From NCBI GenBank assembly GCA_902798615.1, contig CADBXL010000011.1:82777-146776 (forward strand): DNA of 64,000 nt, in the 5' to 3' direction. Below the pieces are notes generated by a model. The model did no database searches and had not been told where the DNA came from. It saw only the letters and a list, made by a program, of their open reading frames with translations. The translations under genes and the position numbers were made by a program. The stretch is from an uncultured Bacteroidales bacterium (GTDB lineage Bacteria; Bacteroidota; Bacteroidia; Bacteroidales; Bacteroidaceae). This document shows, one piece after another, positions 34,617-43,864 of the stretch (position 1 is the first letter of the stretch; each line of letters opens with the position of its first letter).

Positions 34617-36114
34617 GAAGGTTGCGATTATAGGTAGTGGACTTGGAGGCTTGTCGTGCGGATATATTCTGCAACGCAATGGCTATGACGTAACCGTATT
34701 TGAAAAGAATGCAGTCTTAGGTGGTTGTCTACAATGTTTTCGTCGTAAAGGGGCTGTGTTCGAGACTGGTATGCACTTTATTGGCAGTGCTGCACCGGGA
34801 CAGACGATGGATAAGATGATGCGGTATTTGGGTATTACATCAGATGTACGTCTAAGCCAGTTGAATCCCTCGGCATACGATACTGTTTCTTTGGGTGGTC
34901 AGAGATATGAGTTCCCAAATGGAAAGGAACAGTTCATAGAAAAAATGTCATCGTATTTTCCTCGTGAGAAGGATGCAATCGTGCGTTACTATGATATTGT
35001 GAATAAGATTGCCTCTGCTTCCACTCTTCATTCTCTTACCAGCGAAACCCGTGATGTTGCTATTGATACGGAGTATCAGCAGCGTAGCATGAATGATGTC
35101 ATGGACGAACTGTTCAATGATACTTTGCTAAAGAATGTTCTTGTTGGAAATCTACCACTATATTCGGCAGAGTTGAACAAGACCCCATTCTCGCAACATG
35201 CGTTCATCATGGATTTCTACAACCAGAGTGCTTTTCGTGTTGAAGGAGGGAGTGATGCTATTGCTAAATCACTTGTGAAGTCAATAGAGCGTCTTGGAGG
35301 ACAGGTAATCACTTCTGCAAAGGTGAAGAGGATAGTTTGTGATGCAACTCATGCCATTGGTGTAGAGACAATTGATGAGCAACTGCATACTGTAGATTAT
35401 GTTATCAGTACCGTTCATCCAGCTCGTACTGTTGAGATGCTTGAAGATACCAATCTTATTCGTCCTGCCTTTCGTTCACGTATTAGGTCTTTACCTCAGA
35501 CTTCAGGCTGTTTCGCCGTATATGTTAAGTTCAAGGAAGGTGTAATGCCTTATATGAACACTAACTATTATGGATATCGTGGTGACACGCCTTGGAATTG
35601 TGAACATTATACGGCATCTGATTGGCCGAAGGGTTTCCTCTATATGCATATGTGTCATGAGGATAAGGCAAAGTGGGCAAAGAGTGGTGTTATCCTTTCA
35701 TATATGAATATGGAAGATGTGGCACCATGGGTAGGAACTCATGTGGGTAGGCGTGGTGATGATTATGAGGCATTCAAAACAAGTCATGCAGAGCGTCTCC
35801 TTAATGAAGTCGAAACGCATTTCCCTGGACTAAGAGCTGCGATAGATAGCTATTACACATCTACTCCCCTTACATATATTGACTATACAGGTACAGAGGG
35901 AGGCTCGATGTATGGTGTGGCAAAAGACATTACTATGGGTGCAGCAGGCAGAGTTCCTTACAGGACAAAGATTCCGAACGTACTGCTTGCAGGCCAGAAT
36001 GTCAACTCGCATGGAATGTTAGGGGTATTGGTCGGAACTATTGTGACTTGTTCTGAACTGGTTCCTTCCGACATTATTTATAGGCAGATTAGTAATCAAT
36101 TTATTAATGAATAA
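34609..36114 (+). CDS. FAD-dependent oxidoreductase, phytoene-desaturase-like (1)
   Basis: 501 residues from ATG 34609; upstream GTG/ATG codons in frame are possible but would extend beyond the usual N-terminus. Dinucleotide-binding GSGLGGLSCGYIL at about residues 10-22 followed by VFEKNAVLGGCLQCF; C-terminal GGSMYGVAKD and LLAGQNVNSHGMLGV. CrtI/retinol-saturase-like family. It could desaturate or oxidise the polyene or its head group. 8-base overlap with the preceding gene. Homologous to the next gene. Confidence 0.85.
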   Translation: MRRKVAIIGSGLGGLSCGYILQRNGYDVTVFEKNAVLGGCLQCFRRKGAVFETGMHFIGSAAPGQTMDKMMRYLGITSDVRLSQLNPSAYDTVSLGGQRYEFPNGKEQFIEKMSSYFPREKDAIVRYYDIVNKIASASTLHSLTSETRDVAIDTEYQQRSMNDVMDELFNDTLLKNVLVGNLPLYSAELNKTPFSQHAFIMDFYNQSAFRVEGGSDAIAKSLVKSIERLGGQVITSAKVKRIVCDATHAIGVETIDEQLHTVDYVISTVHPARTVEMLEDTNLIRPAFRSRIRSLPQTSGCFAVYVKFKEGVMPYMNTNYYGYRGDTPWNCEHYTASDWPKGFLYMHMCHEDKAKWAKSGVILSYMNMEDVAPWVGTHVGRRGDDYEAFKTSHAERLLNEVETHFPGLRAAIDSYYTSTPLTYIDYTGTEGGSMYGVAKDITMGAAGRVPYRTKIPNVLLAGQNVNSHGMLGVLVGTIVTCSELVPSDIIYRQISNQFINE

Positions 36115-37612
36115 AACAGCGGTAATTGTTGGCGGTGGCCTTGGCGGTTTGTTTACAGCTGCTATCCTTTCTAAGGAAGGTGTTAAGGTTACTGTTCTTG
36201 AGAAGAATCTCAACCTTGGCGGAGGATTGCAGAGCTTCAAGAGGTTTGGCGAGGTCTATGATGCTGGTATGCATATCCTAAGTGGAATGCATGAAGGGGG
36301 AAGTATCCGCAAGATATGCAATTATCTCGGTCTTACGGATAAGATGCATATACGTCCTGTTGATAATGACTGTATTGATGAACTTCATTTTGTAGAAGAT
36401 GGTTCTACATATCGTATAGGGAAGGGGCGTCAGGGATTTGTTGACTCATTAGTTAAGTATTTCCCCGACCAGCGTGAGGCGTTGACAAAATATGTTGATG
36501 CTATGTACACTTTGCTCGATGAAATGGACATGTTTCATCTCCGTCCGTTGAAAACAACCATCTTCATGCACTCTGAGGATTTCCTCATATCTGTTGGCGA
36601 TTTCATAGCCAAATATATCAAGGATGAGAAACTTAGGGCGGTACTTGCTTATATGAATCCTCTTTATGGTGGTGAGAAGGACAAGACTCCTGCTTATGTA
36701 CATTCCATCATTAATGTGCTGTATATCAATGGCGGTAACAGATTTGAAGGAGGATGTGATCTCTTTGTTAATGAGCTTCGCAAGTTGATTGAAGATAATG
36801 GAGGAACTGTCATTGTTAATGATGGAGTGGTAAGTGTTTCTTCTGAGAACAAACTGATTACTCATGTAACGACAGAAAGTGGCAAAAGCTATTCTGCCGA
36901 CTATTATATCTCAGCCATTCATCCTTGTTCATTCATTAAATTGCTTGAGGATAAGAAAATTCTTTCAAAACCATATCGCGAAAGACTTGAGGCTATCCCT
37001 AATTCATATTCGGCATTCACCTTGTTCGTAAAGCTTAAACCTGACACGGTGAAATACTTCAACTATACTCGCTATTGCATGACGCGCTATGATGAAATAT
37101 GGAATATAGGTGTTACAGACGGGCAATGGCCAAGAGGGGTGATGTATATGACTACTCCAGAGATCAATCAAGGAGAGTATAGCACGAAGATGATAATTAC
37201 CACTCCTATGTCATGGGATTTTGTCAAGAAGTGGGAAAACACTACTGTCGGGCATCGTGGTGAAGATTATAAGGCGTGGAAACAGAAGTGTGCCAAGAAG
37301 TTACTTGATAGAATTGAGGAAATCCATCCTGGTTTTATTGACAGTATAGAGGCAATAAATACGGCATCACCACTTACTATACGTGATTATTTCGGAATAA
37401 AGGAAGGATCTATGTACGGTTTTATGAGTGACTGTAATAATATCGTTTTATCGCAGGTTCCTGTTGTTACCAAGGTTAAGAACTTATATCTTACAGGACA
37501 AAACAATAACCTTCATGGGTTCTGTGGAGTACCGCTTACGGCTATCAATACTTGTGAAGCGATATTTGGCATGAACTATATCATAAATAAGATTAACGCC
37601 GCAAACTCTTGA
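36107..37612 (+). CDS. FAD-dependent oxidoreductase, phytoene-desaturase-like (2)
   Basis: 501 residues, paralogue of the preceding gene. GGGLGGLFTAAILSKEGVKV at residues about 9-28, VLEKNLNLGGGLQSF, and C-terminal EGSMYGFMSD and LYLTGQNNNLHGFCG. A tandem pair of these enzymes suggests either a heterodimer or two successive oxidations. Overlaps both neighbours (ATGAATAA at the start, TGATG at the end). Confidence 0.85.
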   Translation: MNKTAVIVGGGLGGLFTAAILSKEGVKVTVLEKNLNLGGGLQSFKRFGEVYDAGMHILSGMHEGGSIRKICNYLGLTDKMHIRPVDNDCIDELHFVEDGSTYRIGKGRQGFVDSLVKYFPDQREALTKYVDAMYTLLDEMDMFHLRPLKTTIFMHSEDFLISVGDFIAKYIKDEKLRAVLAYMNPLYGGEKDKTPAYVHSIINVLYINGGNRFEGGCDLFVNELRKLIEDNGGTVIVNDGVVSVSSENKLITHVTTESGKSYSADYYISAIHPCSFIKLLEDKKILSKPYRERLEAIPNSYSAFTLFVKLKPDTVKYFNYTRYCMTRYDEIWNIGVTDGQWPRGVMYMTTPEINQGEYSTKMIITTPMSWDFVKKWENTTVGHRGEDYKAWKQKCAKKLLDRIEEIHPGFIDSIEAINTASPLTIRDYFGIKEGSMYGFMSDCNNIVLSQVPVVTKVKNLYLTGQNNNLHGFCGVPLTAINTCEAIFGMNYIINKINAANS

Positions 37613-38787
37613 TGCCTATAGAGGCATATATGTTTATTATGGAGAGTGATAAGTTTGAGGAGATACGTCCTTATACGGACGATGAAATATCTGCTGCGAT
37701 GGACCGAATTGCGGGTAGTACGTCGTTCCCTCTGCTGGCATCTTATGTTTTTCCTGACAGGAATATAGATGATGTTCGTAGAGAAGTCCGTTCGTATAAG
37801 ACCATTCATGATTTCCAGATGGGAATCATGTATTGGGCTAACCGCAAGATTATTCAGGATAGTACAACATCATTTACTTGTGGAGGAATGGAGAACATAA
37901 TCCCATCGTCTTCACATCTGTATGTATCCAATCATCGTGATATAATGTTGGATGCAGCTCTGTTCCTGAATGTCCTTGTTGACAACGGGCATGATACTAC
38001 GGAGATTACCTTTGGCGCAAATCTCATGCAAGGACAGATTGTCATCGATATCGGCAAGTCAAATAAGATGTTCAAGGTGGCTCGTCCGGGGGGGAGTGTC
38101 AGGGAATTCTATAGGTCTTCCCTTCTTCTTTCTGAATACATGCGTCACGTCATTACTGAGAAGCGTCAGTCCGTATGGATAGCACAGCGTAATGGACGCA
38201 CTAAGGATGGAAAGGACCGTACGGATCAAGGCATTATTAAGATGTTATGCATGAGCCATTCTGACGATAAGGTGAAGGCTATTGCTGATTTGAATATAGT
38301 ACCTGTCTCAGTCTCTTACGAATGGGAGTCTTGTGATATTCTCAAAACCGTAGAACTGTATGAGCGTCAGTTCGGACCTTACATCAAAAAACCGGGTGAG
38401 GACTTGAATAGTATTCTGACGGGTATTACCCAGTATAAGGGTAATGTGCATTTTGAAGTCTGCAAGCCTCTTGGTTTTGACGAGCTCAACGAGTTCTCCG
38501 ACCTCACTTCAGTAGAGTTTCATAAGGCTGTTGCAAACCTGCTTGACCAGCGTATTTGCTCTTCATATCATCTGTATCCAAACAATTACATAGCCCATGA
38601 CATCCTCTATGGTAACAAGAAATATTCGGCTATGTATTCCTCAGAAGAAAAAGATGCTTTCATGCATAGAATGAACAAGCTCCAGAAATACGAGGAAGAG
38701 TGCGATATGGATAAGCTGTATGAGATATTCCTTGGTATATATGCCAATCCTGTGGATTCAAAAAGTCAAATGTCAAAAGTCAAATGA
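37612..38787 (+). CDS. PlsC-like acyltransferase
   Basis: 391 residues from ATG 37612, which overlaps the upstream TGA. Motif HLYVSNHRDIMLD near residue 108 (NHxxxxD) and IAQRNGRTKDG near 200 are typical of large 1-acylglycerol-3-phosphate acyltransferase-like proteins. Presumed to acylate the lipid carrier of the polyene. The C-terminal KSQMSKVK tail is encoded by a three-unit heptamer repeat which also contains the ATG of the next gene. Confidence 0.78.
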   Translation: MPIEAYMFIMESDKFEEIRPYTDDEISAAMDRIAGSTSFPLLASYVFPDRNIDDVRREVRSYKTIHDFQMGIMYWANRKIIQDSTTSFTCGGMENIIPSSSHLYVSNHRDIMLDAALFLNVLVDNGHDTTEITFGANLMQGQIVIDIGKSNKMFKVARPGGSVREFYRSSLLLSEYMRHVITEKRQSVWIAQRNGRTKDGKDRTDQGIIKMLCMSHSDDKVKAIADLNIVPVSVSYEWESCDILKTVELYERQFGPYIKKPGEDLNSILTGITQYKGNVHFEVCKPLGFDELNEFSDLTSVEFHKAVANLLDQRICSSYHLYPNNYIAHDILYGNKKYSAMYSSEEKDAFMHRMNKLQKYEEECDMDKLYEIFLGIYANPVDSKSQMSKVK

Positions 38788-39689
38788 CGAGGATCTTTAG
38801 TCTTTTGGCTTTTGCTTTTATATCAATTGCAGCCTTTGCAAATGAGCCACGCAATATCATACATCTTTGGGAAGGAACGTCGGTAAATAACAAGAGCGTT
38901 ACACTTGAGGTGTTTCTTCCTGATAGCGTTCCTGCAGATAAGACACCAGCGATGATAGTATGCCCAGGTGGTAGCTATAGCTGGCACGACTATGAGGTTG
39001 AGGGAACAGATGTTGCAAAGTGGCTAAGTAAGAATGGAATTGCAGCATTCGTACTTAAATATAGGGTACAGGGCGTATTTAATTTCATTACTCATGCCCG
39101 ATTGATAGTGCCGGGGAATCATCATCCACACATGTTACAGGACGGACAACGTGCTATTCAGTATGTCCGTGAACATGCTGATGAATATAATATCGATATC
39201 AATAAGGTTGGGGCAATCGGTTTTTCTGCTGGAGGACATCTCGTTATGTCTTTGGCGGAATTTTTTTCTACTGATTTTCTAAAGCCACTTGGCATCGTGT
39301 CAAAAGTGTCTCTACGACCAGATTTCATAGCACCAATCTATCCTGTAGTGACGATGAGCGAGAAAGTATGTCATACACGTTCTCGCCGTGCTCTTTTAGG
39401 CGAATATGGAAAGTTCCGTAAGTCCTTGCGTGACTCTCTCTCGCTTGAACGCCATGTGCCTTCCGACTGTCCTCCTGTCTTCCTCGTTAATTGCAAGGAT
39501 GACCCGATAGTGAAATATCAAAACTCGGAATTACTCGATTCTGCCCTCACAGAGAAAGGTATCAAACATACATATATACAGTATCAGACTGGAGGTCACG
39601 GTTTTGGGGCTTCCGATGTAAAAGGTACTGCCGAGTGCCGCCAATGGAAACAACGATTCCTTGAGTGGCTAAAGGAAATAAATAATTAA
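38784..39689 (+). CDS. Exported alpha/beta hydrolase (acetyl-esterase-like)
   Basis: 301 residues with signal peptide (MTRIFSLLAFAFISIAAFA). Alpha/beta hydrolase fold with oxyanion-side CPGGSYSWHDY, nucleophile Ser in GFSAGGH near 155, Asp in NCKDDPIV and His in TGGHGFG. Resembles the BD-FAE/acetylxylan-esterase group. Its role in the polyene locus is not established; it could deacylate a lipid or trim the product in the periplasm. Overlaps the upstream gene by 4 bases. Confidence 0.8.
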   Translation: MTRIFSLLAFAFISIAAFANEPRNIIHLWEGTSVNNKSVTLEVFLPDSVPADKTPAMIVCPGGSYSWHDYEVEGTDVAKWLSKNGIAAFVLKYRVQGVFNFITHARLIVPGNHHPHMLQDGQRAIQYVREHADEYNIDINKVGAIGFSAGGHLVMSLAEFFSTDFLKPLGIVSKVSLRPDFIAPIYPVVTMSEKVCHTRSRRALLGEYGKFRKSLRDSLSLERHVPSDCPPVFLVNCKDDPIVKYQNSELLDSALTEKGIKHTYIQYQTGGHGFGASDVKGTAECRQWKQRFLEWLKEINN

Positions 39690-39726
39690 GGCCTCTCCCC
39701 CCGCCCTCCCCCGTAGGGAGGGAGCC
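39690..39726. repeat. GC-rich palindromic repeat, intergenic
   Basis: GGCCTCTCCCCCCGCC...GTAGGGAGGGAGCC directly after the hydrolase stop, in the opposite orientation to the copy at 39787-39823. Together the two copies form a 130-base inverted pair around the MMPL start codon. Confidence 0.85.
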
Positions 39727-39753
39727 GATTCGTGGAAAGGTAATCATCTGAAA

Positions 39754-42213
39754 ATGAGAAATAATAATGATATGTTGTCGTCTTCCAGCTCCCTCCCTAT
39801 GGGGGAGGGCGGGGGGAGAGGCCGTATTTTTTCTTTTTTCCATAACCATACCTTGCTCAGGCGTTCAGTCTTGCTGACTCTGACAATAGCCCTTGTTGTG
39901 TCCGTCTTCCAATTGTCATATAAGGAAGATATCTCTGATTTCATGCCTCTTACTGAAGAGGAGAAACAGGATATGGAGATATACCAGGACATATCGGGTG
40001 TCAATAAGCTTGTTGTCCTGTTTTCCTGCGACAAGGAAAATCCTGACAGTACCATAGCTGCCATAGACCTTTTCCAAGATTGCGTGAAGAAGATGGATAC
40101 GCATAAATGGACGAGTGACATGGTTACTCGTTTTGATATGGAGAAGGTAGGGGAGGTTACTGAATTTGTATATCAGAACATTCCGTATTTCCTGACTGAA
40201 CGCGATTATTCACGCATGGATTCTTTATTGCGTGCTGACAATTATCTTGCCGAACAACTTGATCGTGATCGTGAGATGCTGATGTTCCCTTCTGGAGGTC
40301 TGCTTTCTGAGAATATCTCGCGTGACCCTCTCAATCTGTTTACGCCTGTATTGAGCAAGTTACAGGGCTTGCAGCAGGAGAATAAGTTTGAGATGTACGA
40401 CGGCTATATATTCACGCCTGACATGAGTCGTGCAATAGTCATGCTCTCATCTCCTTTTGGCAATTCTGAGACTGATAAGAACTCACAACTCCTGCAACTC
40501 CTCAATTCGGGTATAGAGCAGATGAACACTCGTTATCCTAATATCGAGGCTCGCGTATTGGGAGGACCACAGATTGCCGTAGGTAATGCTCAACAGATAA
40601 AACATGACTCTATCCTTGCCGTTAGCCTTGCCGTCGTTCTTATCCTTGCCTTGCTTTTCATCTCGTTCCGCTCATTGCGAAATATATTGCTTATAGCTTT
40701 CTCTATAGGGTGGGGATGGTTGTTCGCCCTTGGCGCACTTGCTTTATTCCACGATAACATTTCTATTATCGTTATCGGTATTTCGAGCGTTATCCTTGGT
40801 ATTGCACTCAATTATCCGCTACATCTTATTGCCCATATAGGGCATGAAACGGATATCCGACAGGCTTTGAAGGAAATATCTGCACCTTTGCTCGTAGGAA
40901 ACATAACGACGGTAGGAGCATTCCTTGCCCTCGTACCGCTTAATTCCGTGGCTCTCCGTGACCTCGGTCTTTTTGCGTCTTTACTCCTGATAGGTACTAT
41001 ATTCTATGTGTTAGTGTTCTTACCACATCAGGTCTCAGTACCACAAAAGGTTGAGGAAGCAAAGGTGAAAGATGATGGATTGGTAGCTCGAGGTAATAGG
41101 TTACTTGATTGCATATCGCATATAAGGCTTGACAACAAGCCTTGGCTTGTAGGTATTGTTATTGCTCTTACTCTTGTCTTTGGATGGTTCAGCTTCCAAG
41201 TGGAGTTTGACAGCAATCTTGCCAATATCAACTACATGACTGACGAGCAACGTGCAGATATTGATTATTTCCAGAAACTAACGGCTGACGATACCGTTTC
41301 TACCAAGCGCACGCTCTACGTAGTGTCTTCCGCTCCAACTATTGATGCCGCCCTTGATTCTTGTAATAGCAAGAAGATAAATGGTGTGTCTCAGTTCCTT
41401 GTCTCTGAGTCTATGCAGAAGGAACGTATAAGCCGTTGGAATGAATTTGTGTCTAAGCATCATGACTTGCTTAATGCGCAGTTTACAAAGGCTGCAAAGA
41501 CCAAGGGCTTCTCTGCTGAGGCGTTCTCTGATTTCCAACAAATCATAAATGGCAATTACGAACCTCGGCATTTCGACTATTTTTCTCCTATAACATCAAC
41601 GGTATTTAATGGGAATATAGTAAAACAAAACCAATATTTCATCGTCGATAAACTGAGTGTTGAGGCTTCAGAGATAGAGAAAGTGAAGAGCAGCATCCCT
41701 GGCAGTTTTGATATTGAGAGCCTGAACAGTTCGTTGGCAAATAGCCTGTCTGACAACTTTAACTATATCGGCTGGGCATGTTCGCTTATCGTGTTCTTCT
41801 TCCTGTGGTTCTCATTCCGTAAGATTGAACTGGCGATAATATCCTTCGTGCCTATGGCTATCAGTTGGGTGTGGATTCTCGGGCTCATGGCTATCCTCGG
41901 CATAAAGTTCAATATCGTGAATGTCATCCTTGCAACTTTTATTTTCGGTCAAGGAGACGACTATACAATCTTTATGACCGAAGGCTGTATCTATGAGCAT
42001 AAGACCGGTAAACCTATCCTTGCATCCTACAAGCATAGCATCCTGCTATCTGCCATTATCATGTTTATAGGCATAGGAACTCTTATTGTTGCCAAGCATC
42101 CAGCCCTACACTCGCTTGCAGAGATAACAATTGTGGGTATGTCAAGCGTTGTATTCATGTCTTGGCTCATACCACCATTACTGTTTAAACTTATATACAA
42201 AAAGCGGGCATAG
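39754..42213 (+). CDS. MMPL/RND-family exporter, aryl-polyene pathway
   Basis: 819 residues. Two halves, each with one helix, a soluble domain and about five further helices (first bundle about residues 285-425; second about 670-815), as in MMPL/RND proteins. Motifs: LGIALNYPLHLIAHIGHE and FGQGDDYTIFMTEG. Energised by the proton gradient; expected to export the lipid-linked polyene or hand it to the LolA-like protein. Residues about 12-23 (SSLPMGEGGGRG) are encoded by a GC-rich palindrome, so the true ancestral start may lie after it. Confidence 0.88.
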   Translation: MRNNNDMLSSSSSLPMGEGGGRGRIFSFFHNHTLLRRSVLLTLTIALVVSVFQLSYKEDISDFMPLTEEEKQDMEIYQDISGVNKLVVLFSCDKENPDSTIAAIDLFQDCVKKMDTHKWTSDMVTRFDMEKVGEVTEFVYQNIPYFLTERDYSRMDSLLRADNYLAEQLDRDREMLMFPSGGLLSENISRDPLNLFTPVLSKLQGLQQENKFEMYDGYIFTPDMSRAIVMLSSPFGNSETDKNSQLLQLLNSGIEQMNTRYPNIEARVLGGPQIAVGNAQQIKHDSILAVSLAVVLILALLFISFRSLRNILLIAFSIGWGWLFALGALALFHDNISIIVIGISSVILGIALNYPLHLIAHIGHETDIRQALKEISAPLLVGNITTVGAFLALVPLNSVALRDLGLFASLLLIGTIFYVLVFLPHQVSVPQKVEEAKVKDDGLVARGNRLLDCISHIRLDNKPWLVGIVIALTLVFGWFSFQVEFDSNLANINYMTDEQRADIDYFQKLTADDTVSTKRTLYVVSSAPTIDAALDSCNSKKINGVSQFLVSESMQKERISRWNEFVSKHHDLLNAQFTKAAKTKGFSAEAFSDFQQIINGNYEPRHFDYFSPITSTVFNGNIVKQNQYFIVDKLSVEASEIEKVKSSIPGSFDIESLNSSLANSLSDNFNYIGWACSLIVFFFLWFSFRKIELAIISFVPMAISWVWILGLMAILGIKFNIVNVILATFIFGQGDDYTIFMTEGCIYEHKTGKPILASYKHSILLSAIIMFIGIGTLIVAKHPALHSLAEITIVGMSSVVFMSWLIPPLLFKLIYKKRA

Positions 42214-42232
42214 CCCCCTCGTTTTTTTTATT

Positions 42233-42460
42233 ATGAAAGAAAGAATTCGTACAATACTTGAAGACAATCTGCCATTGGCAGACCTTGATTCTGATTTTCT
42301 GTTTGCAGAACTCAGCTCTTTGGATATAACCACTATCATGATGCTGCTTTCTGATGAGTATCATATCACTCTCGACTCTCGTGATGTCTCTCCAAAGAAC
42401 TTCATGACAGTTGACAGCATCGTTGCTATGGTACAGAGAAAACTTGAAGAGAAAAAGTAA
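42233..42460 (+). CDS. Acyl carrier-like protein 3 with an unusual attachment motif
   Basis: 75 residues from ATG 42233. ACP-like size, acidity and helix spacing, but the usual GxDSL motif reads ELSSLDI. The serine two before Asp would be the phosphopantetheine site, with the preceding Asp replaced by Ser. C-terminal NFMTVDSIVAMVQRKLEE matches helix IV of ACPs. Could carry the aryl starter delivered by the ligase 114 bases downstream (inference). Confidence 0.7.
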   Translation: MKERIRTILEDNLPLADLDSDFLFAELSSLDITTIMMLLSDEYHITLDSRDVSPKNFMTVDSIVAMVQRKLEEKK

Positions 42461-42469
42461 AGTTTTTAA

Positions 42470-42560
42470 AATGCAAAGACGCTGAGACGCAAAGTTATTT
42501 ATGATTTGAGATTATTCCTTATTATTTCTTAGCGTCTTTGCGCCTTTGCGTTTGAAATTT
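42470..42560. repeat. Inverted repeat of the GCAAAGACGCNGAGACGCAAAG family
   Basis: AATGCAAAGACGCTGAGACGCAAAG is inverted against CTTAGCGTCTTTGCGCCTTTGCGTTT. Related copies at 52832-52918 and a degenerate one near 13328. Non-coding. Confidence 0.8.
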
Positions 42561-42573
42561 AGATATACTGTAA

Positions 42574-43848
42574 ATGAACACTATTCTTGACTATGTTCAT
42601 CGTTGGGCATCAGAATGCCCAGAGAAACCTGCCATAATATCCCGTGACGTCGTTATATCCTATCGTGAACTATATGATAGGATGAAGAATAGCCCCTCTA
42701 AATATCCCTTAAAGGGAGACTTATTGTCGCATTCCGGCTCCCTCCCTACGGGGGAGGGCGGGGGGAGAGGCCACTTTACTCTCCCAATCCCCCTTCTCGG
42801 CGAATCCTGGTCTTCCGATTTCTGCCTATATACCACAGGAACTACAGGTAAGTCGAAGGGTGTTGTGATCTCCCAGAAGGCTGTTATTGCTAATTCCGAG
42901 AACCTTATTGCCGGACAAGGCTTTACCCATGACCTTGTGTTTGTAATAGCCGGAAGTATGGAGCATCTTGGCTGTTGGTCAAAGATATTCCCGGTATTGA
43001 TGCTTGGAGCGACCATTTATATAATAGAGGAAGGAATGAAGGATATTGACGGATTCTTCAAGGCTTTCGACCTCCCTCTTGAAAAGTATTCTTTACCTGC
43101 CAATACCAAGTTCGCCACATTCCTTGTGCCTTCAAACATCCGCATCCTCCTTCAGTTTGCGAGTGACAGGTTAGAGGCTATTGCCGACCGTATGGATTTT
43201 CTTGAGACAGGCGCGGCTCCAATGCCTCATTCTGATATGCTTACTCTTTGTAAGATACTACCTAATACCCGACTCTATAACACATACGCATCAACGGAGA
43301 CTGGTATAATCTCAACGTATAACTATAACGATGGAGAATGCATAGCAGGATGTCTTGGTCATGCGCTTCCTCATTCCCAGTTCCTTATTACCCCCGAAGG
43401 CCGTATAGCTTGTAAGGGCGATACCTTGATGACAGGTTATAAGGATGAACCAGAACTAACTCTTACTGTCCTTCACGATGATACGCTTTTCACAGCCGAT
43501 AATGGATATATTGACGAGAAAGGTCGTCTTCACATTCTCGGTCGTGATGATGATACTATCAATACGGGCGGTTTCAAGGTTGCTCCTTTTGAGGTGGAGG
43601 AAGTTGCCCTCTCTATGCCAGATATTGACGATTGCATCTGCATCTCCCAACCGCATCCCGTACTCGGTAATGCCCTCGCCTTGCTCGTTGTACTTAGGAA
43701 TGGTGCAAAACTTGATAAGCGTGCTATTGCCTTGCATCTCAGCGAGAAACTTGAACGGCATCAGATACCTCTTACCTATAAGGAGGTTGATAAGATTCAA
43801 CGCACTTTCAACGGCAAACTTGATAGGAAGTATTATAAAAAAGTGTAG
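42574..43848 (+). CDS. AMP-dependent acyl/aryl ligase with an in-frame repeat, aryl-polyene pathway
   Basis: 424 residues, shorter than most ANL ligases (~500). Adenylation motifs: P-loop YTTGTTGKSKGVV near 90, NTYASTETG near 233, GRLHILGRDDDTINTGGFKV near 325, and the C-terminal lysine region FNGKLDRKYY. Should activate the aryl starter acid to its adenylate and load it on an ACP. A GC-rich palindrome encodes about residues 55-66 (GSLPTGEGGGRG), where the N-terminal domain would normally be longer, so part of that domain may have been replaced. Last gene of the locus. Confidence 0.82.
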   Translation: MNTILDYVHRWASECPEKPAIISRDVVISYRELYDRMKNSPSKYPLKGDLLSHSGSLPTGEGGGRGHFTLPIPLLGESWSSDFCLYTTGTTGKSKGVVISQKAVIANSENLIAGQGFTHDLVFVIAGSMEHLGCWSKIFPVLMLGATIYIIEEGMKDIDGFFKAFDLPLEKYSLPANTKFATFLVPSNIRILLQFASDRLEAIADRMDFLETGAAPMPHSDMLTLCKILPNTRLYNTYASTETGIISTYNYNDGECIAGCLGHALPHSQFLITPEGRIACKGDTLMTGYKDEPELTLTVLHDDTLFTADNGYIDEKGRLHILGRDDDTINTGGFKVAPFEVEEVALSMPDIDDCICISQPHPVLGNALALLVVLRNGAKLDKRAIALHLSEKLERHQIPLTYKEVDKIQRTFNGKLDRKYYKKV

Positions 43849-43864
43849 AGTAGAAAGTAAGTAT

